A stretch of 9,107 nucleotides of DNA. Source: Flavobacteriales bacterium. GTDB taxonomy: Bacteria > Bacteroidota > Bacteroidia > Flavobacteriales_D > Sanyastnellaceae. Shown piece by piece: positions 1 to 6,509 of the stretch (positions are counted from its first letter, which is position 1; each line of letters begins with the position of its first letter). A program made the position numbers and the translations under genes. The notes under the pieces were generated by a model that searched no databases, was not told where the DNA came from, and saw only the letters and a list, made by a program, of their open reading frames with translations. The stretch spans positions 1 through 9,107 of the forward strand of contig CANGVU010000026.1 in assembly GCA_947457325.1 (NCBI GenBank). Direction: 5' to 3'.

Positions 1-1324
1 ATTGGTGAAAGTAGTAGCGAATGGAAAGGAGATAGTTCTTCCAGCTGTTGCAACACCAGGTCAAAAGAAAGGTACGGTTAGCATTGCTTTGGGCTACGGA
101 CGTGGAGCCAATGATGAAGTTATCGGGAAAGCCGCTTATCAAGTGGATGGTGATGGTGATTACATCATGGATGGCGACAAGCGCATGACCATAGGTAAGA
201 ATGCATTTGCTTTGATTAACAAAGGAATGTATTCATCTTTTGATGTTACTGTAGAGTCAATCAACGAGAGCTACCCAATGGCATCAACTCAGTTGCACAG
301 CACCGTAATGGGTCGTGATTCTGTGGTGAAAGAAACTTCATTGGCTGCCTATTTGAAAGAGAAGTCAGCTGAAAAAGGAAAGGCTTCTTGGAACACAGCA
401 AACACATTGCCTGTGCACCATGATGTCAATGGTGATGGAGAGATAACAGCCAAGGGAGATCGTGTTCCGGTAAGAGATATGGATTTGTGGGCAGAACATC
501 CAGTAGAGAATGTAGGTCACCGATGGGGAATGACCATCGATTTGACTAGCTGTATTGGTTGTGGTGCTTGTATCACTGCATGTCACACAGAGAACAATGT
601 TCCTGTTGTAGGAAAAGACGAGGTTCGTCGTCACCGCGATATGCATTGGATGCGCATCGATCGTTATTTCTCTTCTGATTTTGCTACTTTGGAGGAAACC
701 AAAGAGAATAAGCAAATGGGAACCATTGCTGCTTACGGCGACATGGAAATTCCAACTGAGAATCCTCAAACTGTGCACATGCCGATGATGTGTCAGCACT
801 GTAACCATGCTCCATGTGAGACGGTTTGTCCAGTTGCTGCTACTGCGCATAGCAATGAAGGTTTGAACAATATGGCCTATAACCGTTGTATTGGTACACG
901 TTATTGCGCCAACAACTGTCCATACAAAGTTCGTCGCTTCAATTGGTTCAACTATGTGACCAACGATAAGTTTGCCAAGTTCAATCCATCACAGGATGAG
1001 ACCATGCGTATGGTATTGAATCCAGATGTTACGGTTCGTACCCGTGGTGTCATGGAGAAATGCAGCATGTGTCAACAGCGTATCCAAGCTGGTAAGATTG
1101 AATCCAAGAAGCGCGGAGAAGTGGTGGCAGATGGAGCAATTGTTACTGCATGTGCTGAAGCATGTCCTACACACGCAATCGTGTTTGGTGATTTGAATGA
1201 CACTGCAAGTGAGAATACATCACGCTCTAAGAACAACCGTTCTTACCACGCGTTAGAAGAAGTAGGTATTCAACCCAATATCTACTACATGACAAAAGTT
1301 AGAAACATTGAAACCGAAGCATAA
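1..1324 (+). CDS. actB: Alternative Complex III iron-sulfur subunit ActB, 3' part (5' end outside window)
   Basis: Iron-sulfur subunit of the quinol:electron-acceptor oxidoreductase ACIII, on the periplasmic face of the inner membrane; it relays electrons between the quinol site and the c haems. The gene is cut by the left edge (first full codon at 2), leaving about 440 residues of a protein usually near 1000. Residues 1 to about 130 are the tail of the molybdopterin-oxidoreductase-like domain, which in ACIII carries no molybdenum cofactor. From about 165 comes the ferredoxin-like domain. Four cysteine groups are visible: C184/C187/C190/C194, C264/C267/C272/C276, C296/C302/C306 and C354/C357/C384/C388. 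In the third group a Thr (T299, in RCIGTRYCANNCP) stands where a fourth Cys is expected, which fits the one [3Fe-4S] plus three [4Fe-4S] clusters known for ACIII. Two acidic Asp/Asn-Gly stretches (residues 49-59 and 141-153) look like calcium loops. It ends 9 nt before actC. Confidence 0.95.
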   Translation, partial: LVKVVANGKEIVLPAVATPGQKKGTVSIALGYGRGANDEVIGKAAYQVDGDGDYIMDGDKRMTIGKNAFALINKGMYSSFDVTVESINESYPMASTQLHSTVMGRDSVVKETSLAAYLKEKSAEKGKASWNTANTLPVHHDVNGDGEITAKGDRVPVRDMDLWAEHPVENVGHRWGMTIDLTSCIGCGACITACHTENNVPVVGKDEVRRHRDMHWMRIDRYFSSDFATLEETKENKQMGTIAAYGDMEIPTENPQTVHMPMMCQHCNHAPCETVCPVAATAHSNEGLNNMAYNRCIGTRYCANNCPYKVRRFNWFNYVTNDKFAKFNPSQDETMRMVLNPDVTVRTRGVMEKCSMCQQRIQAGKIESKKRGEVVADGAIVTACAEACPTHAIVFGDLNDTASENTSRSKNNRSYHALEEVGIQPNIYYMTKVRNIETEA

Positions 1325-1333
1325 TAAAATCCT

Positions 1334-2713
1334 ATGTTAAAAGAAGCTTCTATCCGTCAACCGCTCATCTTAGGTCACAAGACCTATCATGACATCACGA
1401 AGGACATTTGTGGACCCATTGAAGGACCAGCACCTCGTGAGTGGAAAATAGCAATCACCATTGCGGCAGTTATTGCCATTTATGGATTGAGTTGCATAGC
1501 ATACCTTGTGGCAACCGGTATCGGTGCATGGGGATTGAATAAGACAGTAGGTTGGGCGTGGGATATCACCAACTTCGTTTGGTGGGTAGGTATCGGTCAC
1601 GCAGGAACTTTGATTTCCGCTGTGTTGTTGCTGTTCCGTCAGCGTTGGAGAATGGCCATCAACCGTTCTGCTGAGGCGATGACCATCTTTGCTGTAATCA
1701 TGGCCGCAATCTTCCCTGTATTCCATATGGGACGTGTTTGGATGGCTTATTGGACATTGCCATTGCCTAATCAGTTTGGATCCCTTTGGCCCAACTTCAA
1801 CTCTGCGTTGATGTGGGACGTATTTGCGATCTCCACTTATTTCTCGGTGTCATTGGTGTTCTGGTATATCGGTTTGATTCCAGATTTTGCTACCATCCGT
1901 GATAGAATGGTTAAACCAGGAATGAAGCGTTTCTACAGTATTTTGAGTTTTGGTTGGTCTGGTCGTGCCAAGAACTGGACACGTTTTGAAGAAGTTTCAT
2001 TGGTATTGGCAGGTATCGCTACTCCTTTGGGATTCTCGGGTCACTCGATTGTATCAATGGACTTTGCTACCTCAGTTGTTCCAGGATGGCACACCACTAT
2101 CTTCCCTCCTTACTTTGTGTCTGGGGCGATTTTCTCAGGATTTGCGATGGTATTGACTTTGTTGTTGATCATGCGTAAAACAATGAGATTGGAATCATAC
2201 ATTCACGTAAAACACGTTGAGTACATGAACATCGTTATCATTGTAACGGGTTCTATTGTAGGTGTGGCTTACTTGACTGAGTTGTTTATCTCTTGGTACA
2301 GTGGCGTAGAGTATGAAGCATATGCTTTCATCAATCGTTTCTCTGGTCCATACAGTTGGTCTTACTGGATGATGATGACATGTAACGTAATCAGCCCACA
2401 GTTGTTCTGGTTCAAGAAGATTCGTACCAATTTGGCAGCGACATTTGTTTTGTCAATCGTAGTAAACATCGGTATGTGGTTCGAGCGTTTTGTAATCATC
2501 GTAACTTCCATTCACCGTGATTACGTTCCTGGAGCTTGGGGTGAATTCCACCCATCAGGTATCGATATCGGAATGTTCATCGGTACTATCGGAATTTTCT
2601 TCACATTGTTCTTGTTATTCGCTCGTTACTTTCCTGTATTGGCTTTGAATGAGTTGAAGACTATCTTGAAGATGAGTGGGGAATCTTACAAAAAAGAAGC
2701 AGAAAAACACTAA
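1334..2713 (+). CDS. actC: Alternative Complex III membrane subunit ActC (NrfD/PsrC family)
   Basis: Integral membrane quinol-interacting subunit of ACIII, NrfD/PsrC (polysulfide reductase membrane subunit) family. The 459 residues contain ten hydrophobic segments, at roughly 38-61, 79-101, 115-133, 157-181, 220-241, 256-279, 296-319, 340-360, 366-389 and 411-431, the number known for ActC. The N-terminal stretch with GPIEGP and the helix-2 segment WWVGIGHAGT are typical of this family and lie near the proposed quinol site. The length is normal and no frameshift is seen. The ATG at 1334 lies 9 nt after the actB stop and 18 nt separate its stop from actD. There is no clear Shine-Dalgarno sequence, only an A/T-rich spacer, as is usual in Bacteroidota. 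ActC and ActF are paralogues; the position directly after the iron-sulfur gene identifies this one as ActC. Confidence 0.96.
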   Translation: MLKEASIRQPLILGHKTYHDITKDICGPIEGPAPREWKIAITIAAVIAIYGLSCIAYLVATGIGAWGLNKTVGWAWDITNFVWWVGIGHAGTLISAVLLLFRQRWRMAINRSAEAMTIFAVIMAAIFPVFHMGRVWMAYWTLPLPNQFGSLWPNFNSALMWDVFAISTYFSVSLVFWYIGLIPDFATIRDRMVKPGMKRFYSILSFGWSGRAKNWTRFEEVSLVLAGIATPLGFSGHSIVSMDFATSVVPGWHTTIFPPYFVSGAIFSGFAMVLTLLLIMRKTMRLESYIHVKHVEYMNIVIIVTGSIVGVAYLTELFISWYSGVEYEAYAFINRFSGPYSWSYWMMMTCNVISPQLFWFKKIRTNLAATFVLSIVVNIGMWFERFVIIVTSIHRDYVPGAWGEFHPSGIDIGMFIGTIGIFFTLFLLFARYFPVLALNELKTILKMSGESYKKEAEKH

Positions 2714-2731
2714 TTGGTATAAAAAACAACC

Positions 2732-3265
2732 ATGGCAAATAAAGTATTTCACGTAATGTACGATGACGACCAAAAGTTGATGGACGGCGCACGTGCATTG
2801 GTTGCAAAAGGAATTCGTGTAAAAGACGTGTTCTCTCCATTTCCTGTTCACGGTTTGGATCCTGTAATTGGCGTTAAGCGTACACGTTTGGCAATTGCCT
2901 CGTTCATGTATGCTTCAACCGGAACAGCATTGGCCATTTTGGGAACTTGGTATTTTATGATTCACGATTGGCCCATGAATATTGGTGGTAAGCCAAGTTT
3001 TTCATGGATTGAGAATGCTCCAGCATTTGTTCCAATCATTTTTGAATTTTCAGTGTTTTGTGGAGCACATGGTATGGTGTTGACTTATCTGTTGCGCAAT
3101 GGTACTTTGCCAGGAATGCCAGCCAGCAACCCAGACCCTAGAACCACAGATGATAAGTTTGTGATGGAAATTACCACTGAACAAAACGGTGGTATGTCAG
3201 AGTCCGATATTGAGGCTTTGATCAACACAACAGATGTTTATGAATTAAGCATAAAGAATTATTGA
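2732..3265 (+). CDS. actD: Alternative Complex III subunit ActD (DUF3341)
   Basis: Small membrane subunit of ACIII (DUF3341 family). It holds no cofactor in characterised complexes and packs against ActC and the other subunits. The 177 residues begin with a soluble part (1-50, including VHGLDPVIGVKRTRL, a family-typical loop). Two transmembrane helices follow at about 53-77 and 97-121. The tail contains the proline/asparagine stretch MPASNPDPRTTDDKF and an acidic C-terminal domain. The length is normal. The ATG at 2732 follows an A-rich spacer and the stop at 3263-3265 is 2 nt before the preferred actE start, so the two genes are probably translationally coupled. Its role rests on family and position; no catalytic residue is expected or seen. 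Confidence 0.94.
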   Translation: MANKVFHVMYDDDQKLMDGARALVAKGIRVKDVFSPFPVHGLDPVIGVKRTRLAIASFMYASTGTALAILGTWYFMIHDWPMNIGGKPSFSWIENAPAFVPIIFEFSVFCGAHGMVLTYLLRNGTLPGMPASNPDPRTTDDKFVMEITTEQNGGMSESDIEALINTTDVYELSIKNY

Positions 3266-3267
3266 TT

Positions 3268-4008
3268 ATGAAGCGCCCCTTGATAAAAATTACAGCAGCG
3301 TTGTCTGTAGTGTTGGCAGTTACTTCATGCCGCGTTGACCCTAACTCCGCGGGTTATGAATACATGCCAGACATGTATCGCTCTCCAGCTTTGGAGGCTT
3401 ACGTTGATTACGGAAGCAACAAGCACATGGATTGGACATGGCAGCAGAAATCAGATGCAGGTGTGGTTACCAAGTTATCCAGAAAGCCCGCAGCAGGTAC
3501 TGTTCCATTTATCGAAGCCGATATGAAGCGTGCTGAGAAGTTGACCACTGCAGGAGCATCATTCATGATTATGCCTTATGCATTGAAGAACACACCTGAG
3601 GATTATGAGCGTGCTGCAGCTGAGGTGAAGTCTCCATTGTTGAGCAATAAAGTGAACATTGAAAAAGGAGCCGAGATTTACCAAAAGATGTGCGCACATT
3701 GCCATGGTAAAGAAGGAAAGGGAGATGGTGCCATTTCTGCAAGCGGAAAAATTGTTGCTCCAGATTATCCTGGAAAGTTGAAAGATTTGTCAGAAGGGAA
3801 AATGTACCATTCCATTACCCATGGTAAAGGTTTGATGGGTTCTCACGCTTCGCAAATGTCAAAACTTGAACGTTGGCAGGTGGTGGAATATGTGAAGTGC
3901 CTGCAAAAAGGTGTTCCTGCACCAACGTATGATAAAAATGATATGGTGGTGTTGGCGGCTGCTGAGGCTGCTCCAGCTGCGGAAACAACTGAAACTGCCA
4001 AACCTTAA
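3268..4008 (+). CDS. actE: Alternative Complex III monohaem cytochrome c lipoprotein ActE
   Basis: Periplasmic, lipid-anchored cytochrome c subunit of ACIII, a candidate exit point for electrons toward the oxidase. I chose the ATG at 3268 (246 residues) over an in-frame TTG at 3262 because it gives a clean lipoprotein signal (MKRP, then a hydrophobic stretch, then VTSC with lipidated C21) and avoids overlap with actD. Residues 21-120 are the ActE-specific region (GYEYMPDMYRSPA is recognisable). The haem c motif is CAHCH (C142, C145, H146), with M190 in GLMGSHASQMS the most likely sixth ligand and M197 an alternative. The RWQVVEYVKCLQKG helix closes the cytochrome fold and contains a lone cysteine, C211. 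The last about 20 residues are an Ala/Glu/Pro/Thr-rich, probably disordered tail. Only one haem motif is present, as expected for ActE rather than ActA. Confidence 0.95.
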   Translation: MKRPLIKITAALSVVLAVTSCRVDPNSAGYEYMPDMYRSPALEAYVDYGSNKHMDWTWQQKSDAGVVTKLSRKPAAGTVPFIEADMKRAEKLTTAGASFMIMPYALKNTPEDYERAAAEVKSPLLSNKVNIEKGAEIYQKMCAHCHGKEGKGDGAISASGKIVAPDYPGKLKDLSEGKMYHSITHGKGLMGSHASQMSKLERWQVVEYVKCLQKGVPAPTYDKNDMVVLAAAEAAPAAETTETAKP

Positions 4009-4021
4009 TTGATAGACCATT

Positions 4022-5233
4022 ATGACACAAGATAAATTACAATTTCAAATTCCGAGTGGGGTCAGCAAATGGACCAACATCGGTATGGGTATTGGTTTGG
4101 CTGCCTTGATTGGCGGTTGGTTTGTTGACCATACAGAGCACCATCAATATTGGTGGGCAAATATCTTAATCAATGGTTTCTTTTTCTTTGCCATTTCTTT
4201 AGGAGCGATGTTCTTTTATGCGTTGCAATATGCAACAGAAGCGGCATGGTCAGCCATGGTGAAGCGTGTGTTTGAGGCCATGTTCCAATTTATTCCTGTA
4301 GGGGTAGGTATTGTATTGTTGGTCGTTTTGGCTGGTCAATTCCATATCAATCACCTGTATCATTGGATGGATCCTGAATTGCATGACGTCAATTCTCCTG
4401 CCTATGATGAGATTATTGCCAATAAAAAACCTTATTTGTCAGCTTGGTTCTTTTGGTTGAGAATGTTGGCGTATGCTGGTGTTTTCATCTATTTCTCTCG
4501 CAAATTCCGTGAGTGGTCAATGCAAGAAGATACTGAAGGCGGAACCATTTTGCACTACATGCAATACCGCAAGAGTGCTGTATTCTTGGTTTTCTTTGCG
4601 GTGTTCTCTTCAACCATGTCTTGGGATGTATTGATGAGCATCGATACCCACTGGTATTCTACCATGTACGGTTGGTATATCTTCTCAGGTATGTGGGTAA
4701 CCACCATGATCTTTGCAACATTGTCAATTGTATGGATGAAGAATTTGGGTTATTTCCAAAATTTGAATGATTCACATATTCATGACTTGGGTAAATGGAT
4801 TTTTGCCATTTCCATGTTGTGGAGCTATCTGTGGTTCTGCCAGTATATGTTGATTTGGTATTCTGACATTCCTGAAGAGGTGACTTATTTCAAAGAGCGT
4901 TATGAGCATTACATGGGCATGATGTGGACCATTTTCTTTGTGAACTTTGTGGTTCCATTTTATGTATTGTTGTCTCGTGATGCCAAGCGCAACACCAAGT
5001 ATTTGACCCGTGTAGGTGTTATCATTTTTGTGTCTCACTTCTTTGATTTGTACTTGGCTGTTATTCCAGGAACAAATCATGGACATGAAACTTTCACTTA
5101 TTGGTTTGAATTTGGTTTGTTTATTGGATTTTTAGGTTTATTTGTACGCATGTTTACAACAGCGTTGACCAAAGCCAACTTGATTCCAGTGAAACACCCG
5201 TTCTTGGAGGAAAGTGAGCACCACAGCATTTAA
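4022..5233 (+). CDS. actF: Alternative Complex III membrane subunit ActF (NrfD-like)
   Basis: Second large membrane subunit of ACIII, distantly related to ActC and to PsrC/NrfD. It is proposed to take part in a proton path rather than in quinol binding. The 403 residues show ten hydrophobic segments, at about 17-35, 47-69, 87-105, 139-159, 184-204, 213-239, 256-279, 299-318, 327-347 and 361-382. Family-typical stretches include HHQYWWANILINGFFFF, the STMSWDVLMSIDTHWYS segment and the DLGKWIFAISMLWSYLWF helix. The stretch WYSDIPEEVTYF follows that helix and carries conserved acidic residues. The length is normal and the frame intact. The ATG at 4022 lies 13 nt after actE. The 31-nt A/G-rich gap after the stop is the largest in the operon, but no promoter or terminator is visible in it, so coxB is likely co-transcribed. 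Confidence 0.95.
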   Translation: MTQDKLQFQIPSGVSKWTNIGMGIGLAALIGGWFVDHTEHHQYWWANILINGFFFFAISLGAMFFYALQYATEAAWSAMVKRVFEAMFQFIPVGVGIVLLVVLAGQFHINHLYHWMDPELHDVNSPAYDEIIANKKPYLSAWFFWLRMLAYAGVFIYFSRKFREWSMQEDTEGGTILHYMQYRKSAVFLVFFAVFSSTMSWDVLMSIDTHWYSTMYGWYIFSGMWVTTMIFATLSIVWMKNLGYFQNLNDSHIHDLGKWIFAISMLWSYLWFCQYMLIWYSDIPEEVTYFKERYEHYMGMMWTIFFVNFVVPFYVLLSRDAKRNTKYLTRVGVIIFVSHFFDLYLAVIPGTNHGHETFTYWFEFGLFIGFLGLFVRMFTTALTKANLIPVKHPFLEESEHHSI

Positions 5234-5264
5234 TGATTAAGTAGGAAAGTAAAAAAGAAAAACA

Positions 5265-6494
5265 ATGAATCTATTCATTCTTTTAGTGTTGGTCTTGGCA
5301 ATTATCGCAATTGCGCAATTGACAAAAGTGTATGAATTATCTCGCAGTTTGAGAAATACACGTGAGGAGGAAGTATCAGCAGCAGACAATCGGTTGAATG
5401 CTAACGCATGGATCGTTTGGATGATTGCGTTCTTTGCTGGTACTATTTATTTGTATGTGAAATATGGAGACTATCTTCCTGAGTCAGCTTCTGAACACGG
5501 TGTTGCTGTGGATAAGTTGATGTCGGTGAACATTTGGATGATCACAATCGTTTTTTTCATTGTGAATTATTTCTTGTTCACATTCGCCAATAAGTATAGA
5601 TTCAATCCTGCCAGAAGAGCAAAGTTCTTTGCACATGATAATCGTTTGGAAATGTTGTGGACATTGGTTCCCGGTGTAACAATGGCTTTTATCATTGTCT
5701 ATGGATTGATCACATGGAACAATATGACTGGTCCAGCTTCAGCTGAAGCCATGCAAATCGAGTTGTATTCTAAGCAGTTTGACTGGACAGCCCGTTATCC
5801 TGGAGAGAACAAAGTTTTTGGTGCCGCTGATTTCAATTTGATTGGTACCACCAACGGTTTGGGATTGGTCACCGAAGAGGGTGTGGCAGCTAAATTGGCT
5901 GAGATTGACCACAACATTGAGCAAACGGAAAAAACCATCGCCAATGGAAAAGCGGAAGGCACAATGCCAGACAGTTACTTGGAGAGTTTGGAAGATCAAT
6001 TGTACAAGTTGAAGCGTCACAAGCAGCGTATTCTGGATTTAAAGGAAAATGAAATGAATGGCATGAGCCAATGGAAAGCCGGTGCGGATGATAAATTGGT
6101 AAAGGGTGAATTCCATATACCAGTTGGTCAGGAGATTGAGTTCGTTTTCCGTTCTCAAGATGTTATTCACTCCGCCTACATGCCTCATTTTAGAGCACAG
6201 ATGAATACAGTTCCTGGTGTTCCAACAAGATTTAAAATGAAGCCCACCATCACTACAGCTGAAATGAGACAAAAGCTTGGAAACGATAAATTTGATTACA
6301 TCTTGTTGTGTAACAAAGTTTGCGGAGCCGCTCACTTCAACATGAAGATGACAGTGGTAGTTGATACTCCCGAAGATTATGCTGCTTGGTTGGCTGAGCA
6401 AAAGACTTTTGGTGGAGACAAGAACGAGAAGAAAGAGGAAGCCCCTGCCACCCCTGCAGCGGACACTACAAAAACAATGGCATCAATTAATTAA
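5265..6494 (+). CDS. coxB: Cytochrome c oxidase subunit II (CuA subunit)
   Basis: Accepts electrons from cytochrome c or directly from ACIII through the binuclear CuA centre and passes them to haem a of CoxA. The 409 residues comprise an extra N-terminal hydrophobic helix (1-18), then helices at about 47-65, 87-107 and 130-150, followed by the periplasmic cupredoxin domain. CuA ligands are H302, C349, C353, H357 and M360. The loop reads CNKVCGAAHFNM, with Lys (K351) where most oxidases have Glu; that ligand is a backbone carbonyl, so copper binding should survive. E129 in LEMLWTLVPG matches the K-channel entry Glu (bovine E62), and W174 in QFDW is the probable electron-entry Trp. Residues about 203-262 form a charged helical-hairpin insert inside the domain, and the C-terminus is a Lys/Glu/Ala/Pro tail. 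The ATG at 5265 follows an A-rich spacer; AGGAAAG at 5243-5249 is too distant to be a good ribosome-binding site. Confidence 0.96.
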   Translation: MNLFILLVLVLAIIAIAQLTKVYELSRSLRNTREEEVSAADNRLNANAWIVWMIAFFAGTIYLYVKYGDYLPESASEHGVAVDKLMSVNIWMITIVFFIVNYFLFTFANKYRFNPARRAKFFAHDNRLEMLWTLVPGVTMAFIIVYGLITWNNMTGPASAEAMQIELYSKQFDWTARYPGENKVFGAADFNLIGTTNGLGLVTEEGVAAKLAEIDHNIEQTEKTIANGKAEGTMPDSYLESLEDQLYKLKRHKQRILDLKENEMNGMSQWKAGADDKLVKGEFHIPVGQEIEFVFRSQDVIHSAYMPHFRAQMNTVPGVPTRFKMKPTITTAEMRQKLGNDKFDYILLCNKVCGAAHFNMKMTVVVDTPEDYAAWLAEQKTFGGDKNEKKEEAPATPAADTTKTMASIN

Positions 6495-6509
6495 TAAATA
6501 GAGAGAGAA

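Noticed and set aside
365..850. Open reading frame of 161 codons on the minus strand, opposite actB
   Set aside because: It lies wholly inside the conserved iron-sulfur coding region. Its product is Ser/Thr/His-rich with no recognisable fold, so it is a shadow of the real frame.
3262..3267. TTG at 3262 as the start of actE
   Set aside because: The ATG two codons later gives a standard lipoprotein signal and needs no overlap with actD.
5234..5264. A/G-rich 31-nt gap between actF and coxB as a possible promoter or operon break
   Set aside because: There is no TAnnTTTG box, no hairpin and no T-run, so it looks like a plain spacer in a single operon.
6287..6294. TAAATTTG, an exact match to the TAnnTTTG promoter box, inside coxB
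   Set aside because: It encodes conserved residues in the middle of the CuA domain, has no gene start soon after it and is expected by chance in this base composition.
6039..6401. Minus-strand open frame of 120 codons opposite the CuA domain of coxB
   Set aside because: It is fully covered by conserved coxB sequence and has no start context or recognisable motif.
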